Made by a program: the position numbers and the translations under genes. Below the pieces are notes generated by a model. It had not been told where the DNA came from. It searched no databases and was given only the letters and a program-made list of their open reading frames with translations. Of a DNA stretch of 16,146 nt, positions 6,209 to 13,459 are shown one piece after another. Origin of the DNA: CAZBZG01 sp964496245 (GTDB lineage Bacteria > Planctomycetota > SZUA-567); contig CAZBZG010000084.1 in the NCBI GenBank assembly GCA_964496245.1, positions 1-16,146 of the forward strand. Direction: 5' to 3'. Within the stretch, counting starts at the first letter, position 1, and every line of letters starts with the position of its first letter.

Positions 6209-7024
6209 ATGACGTGGTCAGCGAGCGCCCTTCGGGTCAACACGGTCGGCCTCCACCATTGCGCGCCGGACTGGTCGTGGGCGCCCGAGGGGATGCGGGA
6301 CTTCGACTACTGGGCCGTGCTCGACGGCACGGGAACGATCGACGACGGCGTGCGGGTGCGTCCGCTGGCGCGCGGGGTGGTCTGCTTCTTCTCGCCAAAG
6401 AGCGCGTGCGCCTGCGCCCACGATCCCGCGCATCCCTTGGTCGTGATCGCTGCACATTACGATTATCTCGACGCCCGCGGCCGGGTGAGCGTTCCGAGGC
6501 GCACATGCTGGCCGCCCTTCTACCGGCAGGCGTCTGCATTCGACTTTGTGGAACGGATCTCCACGCGCATGGTCGATGCCTGGCAGCGCGGAGGGGCCGG
6601 CAAGGCTGCGGTGTGGCTCGCAGCCATCCTCGAAGAGATGAACGCACAGGAGCGGGCCTCGGTTGCGCCTGCCGGCATGCGCGCGACGCAGGCCCGTGCG
6701 ATCGACGCCATCTGCAACCGCATCCGCCAGGCTCCGGAGAAGCGCTATGCTTTGCCGGACCTGGCCCGCGAGCTGCATTGCACGCCGCGCCACTTCAGCC
6801 GGCTCTTCCGCCGGCGCGCGGGCGTATCGCCGCGCGAATTCCTGCTGCGCGCGCGCCTCGAAGCAGGCAAGTCCCTGCTGCGGTTCTCCGACCACTCGGT
6901 CACACGCATCGCCGAACTCGCCGGCTTCACCGACGTCTACTACTTCAGCCGCATCTTCCGCAAATGCACCGGCCTCCCGCCCACGGCATGGCGGCGGATG
7001 AACGTGCACAAGGGGGCGGTATGA
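6209..7024 (+). CDS. AraC-family transcriptional regulator (second copy)
   Basis: 271 residues. The N-terminal sensing region (about 1-150) has a cupin-like opening (WAVLDGTGTI, RPLARGVVCFF). The C-terminal domain has two helix-turn-helices: about 182-203 (PDLARELHCTPRHFSRLF) and about 231-254 (VTRIAELAGFTDVYYFSRIF), then CTGLPPTAWRR. It differs from the first AraC copy over most of its length but shares the DVYYFSR recognition region. The ATG at 6209 has only AGGA one base upstream, too close to serve as a Shine-Dalgarno. A promoter is placed so that +1 is this ATG, pointing to leaderless translation. It is divergent from one UroD-like gene and upstream of another, and is the likely regulator of both. 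A MITE-like element begins directly after its TGA; that TGA lies within the target duplication, so the protein was not altered by the insertion. Confidence 0.93.
   Translation: MTWSASALRVNTVGLHHCAPDWSWAPEGMRDFDYWAVLDGTGTIDDGVRVRPLARGVVCFFSPKSACACAHDPAHPLVVIAAHYDYLDARGRVSVPRRTCWPPFYRQASAFDFVERISTRMVDAWQRGGAGKAAVWLAAILEEMNAQERASVAPAGMRATQARAIDAICNRIRQAPEKRYALPDLARELHCTPRHFSRLFRRRAGVSPREFLLRARLEAGKSLLRFSDHSVTRIAELAGFTDVYYFSRIFRKCTGLPPTAWRRMNVHKGAV
7017..7024 (+). repeat. Left target-site duplication of the MITE-like element
   Basis: CGGTATGA directly abuts the left terminal inverted repeat and is repeated exactly at 7187-7194, abutting the right one. It includes the stop codon of the second AraC gene. 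Confidence 0.85.
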
Positions 7025-7186
7025 GGCCTGGTTCAGAAACCCGCGGATCCGGGTTCCACATGAGACACGGAGCGGTATGTAGCCCAGCACTCTTGCCTGG
7101 GCCGGATTCCTTGAGGCATTGCACAGGCAGGAATGCCTGTGCTACATAGCGCTCTCACCGAGTGTTCCCCGCAATTGAACCAGGCC
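7025..7186. mobile_element. 162-bp MITE-like non-autonomous insertion with nested hairpins
   Basis: Perfect 11-bp terminal inverted repeats, GGCCTGGTTCA (7025-7035) and TGAACCAGGCC (7176-7186), are flanked by exact 8-bp direct repeats CGGTATGA (7017-7024 and 7187-7194). This is the signature of cut-and-paste transposition. The element holds no ORF. Inside it are hairpin AACCCG/CGGGTT (7038-7043 / 7050-7055) and a 15-bp imperfect inverted pair (7069-7083 / 7141-7155; core TATGTAGC/GCTACATA). That pair encloses a hairpin GCCCAG/CTGGGC (7082-7087 / 7097-7102) and a perfect 9-bp hairpin GCACAGGCA-GGAA-TGCCTGTGC (7121-7142). An 8-bp duplication fits several DDE transposase families (for example IS256, ISL3, IS66); the parent cannot be named from this copy. 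It separates the second AraC gene from the second UroD-like gene. Confidence 0.85.
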
Positions 7187-7194
7187 CGGTATGA
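7187..7194 (+). repeat. Right target-site duplication of the MITE-like element
   Basis: CGGTATGA, an exact copy of 7017-7024, directly abuts the right terminal inverted repeat. Confidence 0.85.
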
Positions 7195-7236
7195 CAACGT
7201 TCGCGAGGATCGCCCGGGACTGCGCGCAGCAAGCTG

Positions 7237-7265
7237 TTGCGACCGGCGGGCCGAGACAGTACAAT
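7237..7265 (+). promoter_or_regulatory. Sigma70-type promoter of the second UroD-like gene
   Basis: -35 TTGCGA (7237-7242, 4 of 6), 17-bp spacer, -10 TACAAT (7260-7265, 5 of 6). Predicted +1 is about 7272, giving a leader of about 33 nt that contains AGGGAG before the ATG at 7305. It lies outside the MITE-like element, so this gene can be expressed despite the insertion. Confidence 0.55.
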
Positions 7266-7304
7266 TCTTGGTCGCCTTTTGCTCGATGCGCATAGGGAGT
7301 ACAG

Positions 7305-8480
7305 ATGCCCGGATCCCACGAACGGGTGGCCAAGGCCTTTGCCCACCAGACGCCCGACCGGACGCCCCTCTTCGAGATCTTCCAGCCCTACCAGCCCATC
7401 CACTGGGAGGTCTGTGGCCGCACGCCCGCCACGGACATGGCACTGGCGTGGGATGCCAAGGCCGACGGCATCGCCTGGGAGGAACTCATCGAGCTGGAGG
7501 CGCGGGCCCAGTACGCGATCTGCAAGCATTTCCAGCTCGATATGGTTCGCTTGAATGCCGGCACGCCGTCAGACTACGAGCGGCCCGTGAAGACGGGACC
7601 GACCACGTGGACGCTGGGCGGCGTCCCCTACCAGCGCAACTCGCGGACGAAGATGGTGGAGGTGGCCAACCCCGGCGATGCGGTCGCCGATTCGCACAGG
7701 ATGCGGGAGGAGGATGTGCGCCGGCGCGTGGAGGCCTGGGATGGCCAAGCCAAGCCCGCCCCGCCCCGCGCCAACAGGATCCTCGAACGGGTCAAGGAGC
7801 TGGCCCGGGCCGACGGCGTGGACTGGGTGTACATGGGCGAGATCGGCGCGGGCACGGGCGCGGCCTTCTATCCGCCGTTCCAGCTCATGTGGCTGGTCGC
7901 GGAGCCGGATCTCCAACAGCGGTGGATGGAGATGCAGAAGGCCGGGGCCTTCCCCCGCACACGCGCCATGATCGAGGCCGGCTGCGAGGTGATCGCTCTG
8001 GGCGGCGATGTCAGCTGCGACAAGGGCCCCTTCATCTCGCCCGCGCACTACGAGGAGTTCATCCTTCCCGTGATCAAGGAGCACGTGGCTCTCGTCCACG
8101 ACAGGGGCGCCAAGGCGGTCTACACGTCGGACGGCAATCATTGGGCCATCAAGGACATGATGTTCCTCGCCTCGAACGTGGACGGGTACAAGGAGGTCGA
8201 TCAGGCGGCGGGCATGACCTGGCCGCGGCTGATCGAAGGGGGCGTGTCCGAGCGGGTCTGCATCATCGGCAATCTCGACGCCCGCCATACCCTCTGCCAC
8301 GGCACAGAGGAGGACGTGAAGCGGGAAGTGGTCGCGTGCCTCCGCTACGGCCAGCAGACGCCGGGCGGCCACATCCTGCACGCGAGCCACTCCGTGCACG
8401 AAGACGTGAAGCCCGCGAACTACTTCGCAGCCGTGGACGCATATCGCGCGTTCTTCGGGCTCGAGCGGCTGCCGCGGTAG
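7305..8480 (+). CDS. Uroporphyrinogen-decarboxylase-like (URO-D superfamily) protein, second copy
   Basis: 391 residues, start set by AGGGAG 5 nt upstream of the ATG. It has the URO-D barrel with motifs VYMGEIGAGTG (175-185), ALGGDVSCDKGPFISP (231-246), VYTSDGNHW (272-280), EVDQAAGM (297-304), IIGNLDARHTLCHGT (320-334) and GGHILHASHSVHEDVKP (354-370). The last two are typical of the non-heme branch of the family. The position matching the zinc His-x-Cys of CoM methyltransferases reads TSDGN, so that zinc site is not conserved. It is not a close copy of the UroD-like protein at 4942-6099; only short motifs are shared. The second AraC regulator lies directly upstream on the same strand, about 110 bp away before the MITE insertion. 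The reaction is unknown; methyl transfer or decarboxylation of a small substrate are family-based guesses. Confidence 0.9.
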   Translation: MPGSHERVAKAFAHQTPDRTPLFEIFQPYQPIHWEVCGRTPATDMALAWDAKADGIAWEELIELEARAQYAICKHFQLDMVRLNAGTPSDYERPVKTGPTTWTLGGVPYQRNSRTKMVEVANPGDAVADSHRMREEDVRRRVEAWDGQAKPAPPRANRILERVKELARADGVDWVYMGEIGAGTGAAFYPPFQLMWLVAEPDLQQRWMEMQKAGAFPRTRAMIEAGCEVIALGGDVSCDKGPFISPAHYEEFILPVIKEHVALVHDRGAKAVYTSDGNHWAIKDMMFLASNVDGYKEVDQAAGMTWPRLIEGGVSERVCIIGNLDARHTLCHGTEEDVKREVVACLRYGQQTPGGHILHASHSVHEDVKPANYFAAVDAYRAFFGLERLPR

Positions 8481-8496
8481 CGGAGGGCCGCGCGCA

Positions 8497-8529
8497 CGGA
8501 AGGTTGGCCGCCCTTTGGTCCACCTTCCG
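8497..8529 (+). terminator. Weak terminator-like hairpin after the second UroD-like gene
   Basis: CGGAAGGT (8497-8504) pairs perfectly with ACCTTCCG (8522-8529) around a 17-nt loop, 16 nt after the stop codon. No T-run follows, so intrinsic termination is doubtful. Confidence 0.3.
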
Positions 8530-8669
8530 CTCCTGACTGCCAGGGCGCGGAGTCGGTCCCCCATTTGCTCACCCCTCTTCGCCCGCGGCTCCTCCATCAT
8601 TGCCGCTTCGTTTCGCTGGGATTCATCGCGATCGCCCTGTCGAACTCCGGCCTTGGTGTAGTTCATGGG

Positions 8670-8697
8670 TTGACAGGCGCTCGCCAAGGTCTATCGT
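8670..8697 (+). promoter_or_regulatory. Sigma70-type promoter of the SGNH hydrolase gene
   Basis: Perfect -35 TTGACA (8670-8675), 16-bp spacer, -10 TATCGT (8692-8697, 4 of 6). Predicted +1 is about 8704. The other bases between 8481 and 8758 show no gene on either strand. Confidence 0.5.
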
Positions 8698-8758
8698 CAT
8701 TGTGTGGGCCGGAGGCTACTTCGGGGACAAGAGGTCCGGAAGGGGTGTTCGGGATCCG

Positions 8759-9940
8759 ATGAACACCGAGTCAACGGCACGACCGAGGCGTCCATGGAAG
8801 CGCAGGCTTCTTGCGCTGGTTCTGGGATGCTGTCTCGCGCTGGTCCTGGGGGAAGCCGGGGTGCGCCTCTTCTCCGAACGCATTGGCCCTCGGTTCCATT
8901 ACGACAGGCGATTCGGGTGGCGCTACAACCCGCACGTACGTTTCCCCTATGTCCTTGAGGACCGCGTGGTGGTTGTCGAAAGCAACCGCGATGGCTTTCG
9001 GGATCGTGACTACGAGCTGGACAAGTCCGAGGGCGTCTTTCGGATCCTTGTGCTGGGCGACTCCTACACGGAGGGCCGACAGGTCGCCGCCGAACACCGC
9101 TTCACGAACCGACTGGAAGAACGGCTGCGCGACGATGGGGTCCACGCGGAAGTCATGAACTACGGTCTGTCCGGCTACGGGACTGCCCAGGAGCTGGAAG
9201 TGCTCAAACACTTCGGTCCCATCTACCGACCGGATCTCGTTCTGGTGGCGTTTCTCCATCACAATGATATCCGGAACAATGCGGCGTCCTTGGAGCCTGA
9301 CCGCGTTCGGCCCTTCTATCGCTTGCATGCGGACGGCCGCTTGGAAGTGGCGTACCCCGATCCCCCATCCCCAGGATGGGGCAAGCGCCTTTTGCGGAAC
9401 GTGCGGTTGCTCTATTTCATCCGGGACCGGCTCGAACGTCTGAACGCCGGGTACGGTAGGGGGAATCTTGTCGACAATCTGCAGGGCACGGATCCCCAGG
9501 CCTTGGAGGCGGCGAAAGCCATTCCGCCGCAATTCCGTCGCTCTACCCCGCCGCGTTTTCGCAAGGCTGAGCGGTTGACACAGCGTCTGCTCGCAGAAAT
9601 GGCGTCGGTTGCGCGTGAGATCGGCGCAACATTCGCCATGGCCCTGCTGCCGAGCGTTCTCGAGTTGCGGCACTTCCGGGGGCAGGGTGGCTTCACCGAC
9701 GCTCGGTACGATGGCGCGCGTCCCTTTCGGGTCTTCCGCGCATTCGCAGAGCAAGAGGGCATCCTCTGCATCGATCTCCGCCCAGCCCTGGCGGAAGGGG
9801 ATGCGCCCATGGATCGCCTGTTCGTTCCGGTTGACGGACACTTCTCGAAGCAGGGTCACGCGCGCACGGCCAAGGCGCTCTTCGAGGCCTTGTCGCATCG
9901 GATCCCGCTTCCGGAGAAGGCGCCTGGGGGGAGCCGATGA
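8759..9940 (+). CDS. Membrane-anchored SGNH/GDSL-type hydrolase
   Basis: 393 residues. The start at 8759 is chosen because the protein then opens with a basic stretch and a hydrophobic segment (RRLLALVLGCCLALVLGEAG, about 18-37), a signal anchor. The ribosome site is weak (GGGAT at short range). The frame is open further upstream, but that part reads as non-coding. The SGNH blocks are in order: ILVLGDSYTEG with catalytic Ser102; NYGLSGYGTAQEL supplying the oxyanion Gly; FLHHNDIRNN with Asn169-Asp170; and VDGHFSKQGH with Asp359 and His361. The active domain should lie outside the cytoplasmic membrane. Such enzymes remove or add acyl groups on polysaccharides, lipids or peptidoglycan; the substrate here is unknown. 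It probably has its own promoter (TTGACA at 8670). The MarC-family gene follows 173 bp downstream. Confidence 0.88.
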   Translation: MNTESTARPRRPWKRRLLALVLGCCLALVLGEAGVRLFSERIGPRFHYDRRFGWRYNPHVRFPYVLEDRVVVVESNRDGFRDRDYELDKSEGVFRILVLGDSYTEGRQVAAEHRFTNRLEERLRDDGVHAEVMNYGLSGYGTAQELEVLKHFGPIYRPDLVLVAFLHHNDIRNNAASLEPDRVRPFYRLHADGRLEVAYPDPPSPGWGKRLLRNVRLLYFIRDRLERLNAGYGRGNLVDNLQGTDPQALEAAKAIPPQFRRSTPPRFRKAERLTQRLLAEMASVAREIGATFAMALLPSVLELRHFRGQGGFTDARYDGARPFRVFRAFAEQEGILCIDLRPALAEGDAPMDRLFVPVDGHFSKQGHARTAKALFEALSHRIPLPEKAPGGSR

Positions 9941-10113
9941 TGCTGGCAGAAGAGGGCCCGCCTGTTGCGTCGTCTCTGCGACTGCCGGCTGTACGGGGTC
10001 GTGTTCTGGCCGCCTGGTGGTGCGCAGACGGCGCGCCGAGAGGGAGGGCCACCGCGTGGCTGCGCTTTCGTAGGGGCAGCATCTCTCCTCGGGACGAAGC
10101 TGAAGGAGCGATC

Positions 10114-10713
10114 ATGCTCTCCCAGATCCTCATCGACGCGCTCTATCTCCTGGCCTTGATCAACCCGGTCAGCAAGATCGCCGTGTTGTCGACCACGGGG
10201 CAGCAGGAGGAGGAAGAGGCGCTCCTGCCCGTTGCGCTCCGGGCGTCCGCGATCGCGGCGGGCATCTGCCTCGCCTGCATGCTCGGCGGCGATTTCGTGC
10301 TCCGCAGCGTGTTCAAGGTGGACTTGCACGCCTTGCGCATCTCCGGCGGGCTCGTGCTCACCTGGGTCGGATTCAATGCGCTGCGCAAGGGCGTCTTCTT
10401 CGAGCAGGACCTGCAGGGGCGCTTCGCCGACCTGTCGATCGTTCCGCTGGCGTGTCCCATGATCGCCGGACCGGCCACGATCACCGCCAGCATTGCGCTC
10501 GCCTCCGAGCAGGCCGGGAGCGCCCCGTTTCTAGCACTCGTCATCGCCATCGCCACCAATCTCGGCCTCATGCTTTTGGCCCGGCCGATCGCCGCAGGCC
10601 TGCGGCGGTTCAACCTCCTGGGCGCCCTGATCCGGATCACCGGCCTGGTGGTCATGACCATGGGGGTGCAGATGGTGCTCAACGGCCTTGCCGAATGGGG
10701 CCGAGCGAAGTGA
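10114..10713 (+). CDS. MarC-family integral membrane protein
   Basis: 199 residues, the usual MarC length. The start at 10114 is chosen because AAGGAG lies close upstream and the first helix begins immediately. An ATG at 9937 in the same frame would add 59 residues with no family resemblance. About six membrane helices are visible at roughly 2-26, 38-62, 72-92, 107-130, 138-158 and 170-192. Family motifs include ALINPVSK in helix 1 and IVPLACPMIAGPATITA before helix 4. The family is named after the marRAB locus of E. coli, but its members were not confirmed as multidrug pumps and the transported substrate is unknown. The 173 bp before it hold no recognisable gene or clear promoter, so read-through from the SGNH gene is possible. 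Confidence 0.93.
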   Translation: MLSQILIDALYLLALINPVSKIAVLSTTGQQEEEEALLPVALRASAIAAGICLACMLGGDFVLRSVFKVDLHALRISGGLVLTWVGFNALRKGVFFEQDLQGRFADLSIVPLACPMIAGPATITASIALASEQAGSAPFLALVIAIATNLGLMLLARPIAAGLRRFNLLGALIRITGLVVMTMGVQMVLNGLAEWGRAK

Positions 10714-10921
10714 GCCTGTGCGGCGGGCGCGCAGGGGTGCGTGACACCGCCGTGCCACGATCTCAGGGATGCGGGTTCGGAACCTCGGGCACATCTCGGA
10801 GAGAAACCGGGGATGCGTCAGCCAAAAGACTGATTGACAGAGGTACGCATTTCTGCCAAGCTTCTGCCGCACAAGGGGCGTTCTTTCGGGCGCCCACAGA
10901 CAAGCAGAGGAGAGGAGCCCG

Positions 10922-11560
10922 ATGCGTACTTCGATTGTGGGAATGCTTGTGGTGGTGAATGCAGTGGCACTGGGAGCAGCGGCCGGGGAGAAGTCTGCGG
11001 TTCCGACTTTTCCGGTCAGCGTCGGCGGGGTGGCCGCGGTCAAGGCGAATAGCGTCTTCGCCGTGATCCCGAAGGCGGTCGAAGCCAACGACAGCATCGA
11101 AGTCGGCGCCGAGGTAGGCGAGAACGGCATGGTGATCATCAATGCTTTCCCCGCCGATGTGAACGGGGATCCAAAACCCGGCGGAAAGCCGGCGATCATC
11201 ATCCTGAAAGACACGAACAAGGGCACGCTGGACCAGACGATGGACAAGAAGGCTCTCGCCAAGGGACTGTATCGAATGAACATTGTCGCGGGCGGGAAGA
11301 CGGCGATTGTGGTTTTGGGAGTCGGTGAGGCCCCCAAGATCAAGGCGAACGCTGTTGGCGAGGCCGAAACAGCGGATGAGAAGGAGACGGGCGAGGCCAA
11401 GCCCGCGGCGGAGGCAGAAGCAGAGCCGAAAGCCAAGCCCGAGGAGGAGAAAGAGCAGGGCGAGGGCGGAGCGAAGAGCGAAGACACGCCCAAGAAGGAG
11501 AAAGAGGAGAAGAAAAAGTCCAAGGCCGAGCGTGGCTTGAAGAAGTTCTTTGGTCGCTGA
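10922..11560 (+). CDS. Exported protein of unknown function with a Lys/Glu-rich tail
   Basis: 212 residues, not recognised. The start is supported by GAGGAG motifs shortly before the ATG. Residues 1 to about 21 form a signal peptide (IVGMLVVVNAVALGAAAG). Residues 25-137 look like a small beta-rich domain (NSVFAVIPKAVEANDSIEVG, NGMVIINAFPADVNGD, GLYRMNIVAGGKTAIVVLGV). Residues 145-205 are a low-complexity Glu/Lys/Ala tail, probably disordered, ending in GLKKFFGR. It sits 57 bp upstream of the four-helix membrane protein at 11618, on the same strand and with no terminator between them, so the two probably form an operon ended by the terminator at 13265. The charged tail may contact the partner or a polyanion. 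No enzymatic motif is visible. The 208 bp upstream contain a perfect TTGACA (10834) but no matching -10. Confidence 0.85.
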   Translation: MRTSIVGMLVVVNAVALGAAAGEKSAVPTFPVSVGGVAAVKANSVFAVIPKAVEANDSIEVGAEVGENGMVIINAFPADVNGDPKPGGKPAIIILKDTNKGTLDQTMDKKALAKGLYRMNIVAGGKTAIVVLGVGEAPKIKANAVGEAETADEKETGEAKPAAEAEAEPKAKPEEEKEQGEGGAKSEDTPKKEKEEKKKSKAERGLKKFFGR

Positions 11561-11617
11561 TGGGTTGGACGGTCAGGCGAAAGGCCCAACCTCTGCAAAA
11601 CTGCGAGGGGAGAGAAG

Positions 11618-13228
11618 ATGAGTCTCAGAGCAAGAACAGCCATGGCGCTCGGCATCCTGATGCTGATGGTCCCGATTCTTTCACATAGCGGCGAAACGAT
11701 CACGCCGCAGCAGGCAGAGGGAGATGCAGCGCAGCTGGTCAAGGATCTTGAAACCCTGCAGACTGGGATCCAGGCCCTGCGTGGTGGTGCCGCCCAGAAA
11801 GCCGTGGCTGCGAAGGGAGACAAGGGTTCGGATCAGAGCGTCGATCAGGCGCAGCGGCTCGCCCAGTTTGAAAAGGACGTTGTGGCGCCGATCCAGATGC
11901 GCTACGACGATTACATCAAGAAATACGGAAATAGCCGGAACGCCATTGACCAGAAGTTCCAGCAGATTCTTGGTCGCCAACTGCGACGTCGGCCCAGTTG
12001 GGCTTGGGAGATGCTGGGCCCGGAGTTGGAAAAAGCGCGAGGCATGCGCAGTGGCGCTGCAGAATCTCTTGTCCGCGAAGCCAAGCGGACGTTGGAACTT
12101 ATGCGGAGTTTGAACAAGGATATCTGGGCCAAGAGTTTCGACAAGGTGAAGGCGAATCTCGAAGCTGCCGTCAAGATTGCCCCGGACAACCAGGAGGCGA
12201 AGTCGCTTCTTGCTACGGTCGATGAGGAGAAAGCCAAAGCGCTTGCAGAGTTGGAGGCAGAAATCGAGCAGGCCGAATGGAAGCCGCATTCGCCGAAATT
12301 CAACGGCCCTGGTGACCCGGACGAGCTTGCACGAGTCGCCTTTGAGCAACTGCGGATGGATGACGAGGGCAACATCAGCGACAGCGTTCTGGCCGTACGA
12401 ATCAGGGGCGATTGGCGTGTCTGGGACGAAGTGCTGAGCGTGCCGAAAAACTATGGATTGCCAGTGGATGTGGCCTATAGCATCAAGGATGAGCCGGAAA
12501 ATGCTAAGGTGCTGCGTTTGACAATGGTCACCCGGGACAATACGAAAGCGCCTCCCTTCCGCGGCAATCCCGGTGTAGGTGACAGCTACAAGATCCGTCG
12601 TAACAAGATTCCGGGCATGAGCGGCGCAGGCCCCTTCGTGCTGTTTCGTCTGACCCTTGCTGCCGTGCTGGTTCTGTCAGGGATCCTCGCGGCCTCGTCT
12701 CTGCTGCAGACATTGCATCCTTCTGTTGAGGGTGCGATCGAGAAGATCATACCCGTCAAGGCACTTGTAGGGGTCGTCGCGCTGGCGGCAGGCGCAGTCT
12801 TCTTTGTAAAGAATCTTCTCTATCTCTCGCCGCTCGAGGATGTGCTTCCACAGGTCGCCGCTGTTGTGATCGGCCTGCTGCTGGGCCTCGAACTCCTCCT
12901 CAAAATGAGGATTCCGGCATCGACAGGAACCGCGGACGCATCAGAGACTCCAGCAGCCGAAGCTGCGGGGGAAGCAGCCGCAACGACGGAGGGCTCAGCA
13001 GAGGCGGCAGAGACGCCAGCGGACGCCGGCCAACCTGGACCCTCTCTTGCCGAGACCGCGGACAAGACCAAAGAGGCGGGACAGGCCGCCGCGCAGAAGC
13101 TGCAGGATATGTTTGCTACGCAGGAGGAACGGATCAAATCGCTGCGGAAACACCAGGTGTGGCTCGGGCTGGCGTGTATCGCGCTGGGACTGCTGCATTT
13201 GCTGGTGGCGGGATCTTGGCTGTTTTGA
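11618..13228 (+). CDS. Large membrane protein of unknown function: signal, coiled coil, globular domain, four helices
   Basis: 536 residues, not recognised. A GGGGAGAG ribosome site precedes the ATG. The order is: signal peptide 1-25; helical, probably coiled-coil region 30-165; one TPR-like unit about 174-208 (FDKVKANLEAAVKIAPDNQ); a further coil to 220; a globular domain 225-335 containing VLAVRIRGDWRVWDEVLSV, YGLPVDVAYSI and VLRLTMVTRD; then membrane helices at about 341-363, 380-402 and 411-429. A disordered Ala/Glu/Thr linker follows (434-480), then a short amphipathic stretch and a last helix 514-534 that ends the protein. The N-terminal 340 residues should be periplasmic. It shares an operon with the exported acidic/basic-tailed protein at 10922. 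The RGDW...GLPV domain resembles segments seen in other PVC hypothetical proteins, but I cannot name it. Confidence 0.88.
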   Translation: MSLRARTAMALGILMLMVPILSHSGETITPQQAEGDAAQLVKDLETLQTGIQALRGGAAQKAVAAKGDKGSDQSVDQAQRLAQFEKDVVAPIQMRYDDYIKKYGNSRNAIDQKFQQILGRQLRRRPSWAWEMLGPELEKARGMRSGAAESLVREAKRTLELMRSLNKDIWAKSFDKVKANLEAAVKIAPDNQEAKSLLATVDEEKAKALAELEAEIEQAEWKPHSPKFNGPGDPDELARVAFEQLRMDDEGNISDSVLAVRIRGDWRVWDEVLSVPKNYGLPVDVAYSIKDEPENAKVLRLTMVTRDNTKAPPFRGNPGVGDSYKIRRNKIPGMSGAGPFVLFRLTLAAVLVLSGILAASSLLQTLHPSVEGAIEKIIPVKALVGVVALAAGAVFFVKNLLYLSPLEDVLPQVAAVVIGLLLGLELLLKMRIPASTGTADASETPAAEAAGEAAATTEGSAEAAETPADAGQPGPSLAETADKTKEAGQAAAQKLQDMFATQEERIKSLRKHQVWLGLACIALGLLHLLVAGSWLF

Positions 13229-13264
13229 TTTGTGGCTCCGTACAAGAAGGCGATGATCCTTTGA

Positions 13265-13302
13265 ACGAAGCAATCCCTTGCGGGGGATTGCTTCGTCCTT
13301 TT
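13265..13302 (+). terminator. Strong rho-independent terminator of the 10922-13228 operon
   Basis: A perfect 13-bp stem, ACGAAGCAATCCC (13265-13277) and GGGATTGCTTCGT (13284-13296), with a 6-nt loop, is followed by CCTTTTG. It lies 36 nt after the stop of the membrane protein. It is the clearest terminator in the window. Confidence 0.9.
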
Positions 13303-13459
13303 GCAGGGCTGTATCGGTGAGGCGGATCAGGAGCCGGTCATGTGTGCGCGCCGGTATGGCTGGCAGGGCTGATTCCATTCCGTCGTCCGCTGAGAGTCCT
13401 CCAGCAGCGGCTGCGCACGATGGAGACGCATCCCGGTGCGGGGCTGCGCCCCAGCCTTC

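Noticed and set aside
5056..7149. Long plus-strand open frame spanning the first UroD-like and second AraC genes
   Set aside because: It is a shadow of two clear genes in other frames and runs into the MITE-like element.
7569..8687. 372-residue minus-strand frame opposite the second UroD-like gene
   Set aside because: It is the complement of a conserved coding region, with composition typical of an antisense shadow.
9937..10113. ATG overlapping the SGNH stop as a MarC start (translational coupling)
   Set aside because: The extra 59 residues do not resemble MarC, and a good ribosome site and first helix are at 10114.
10834..10862. Perfect TTGACA upstream of the gene at 10922
   Set aside because: No acceptable -10 lies at 16-18 bp (CAAGCT at 17), so it is not reported as a promoter.
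13440..13452. GGGGC-TGC-GCCCC hairpin after the ThuA-like gene as a terminator
   Set aside because: The stem is only 5 bp and no T-run follows on the minus strand.
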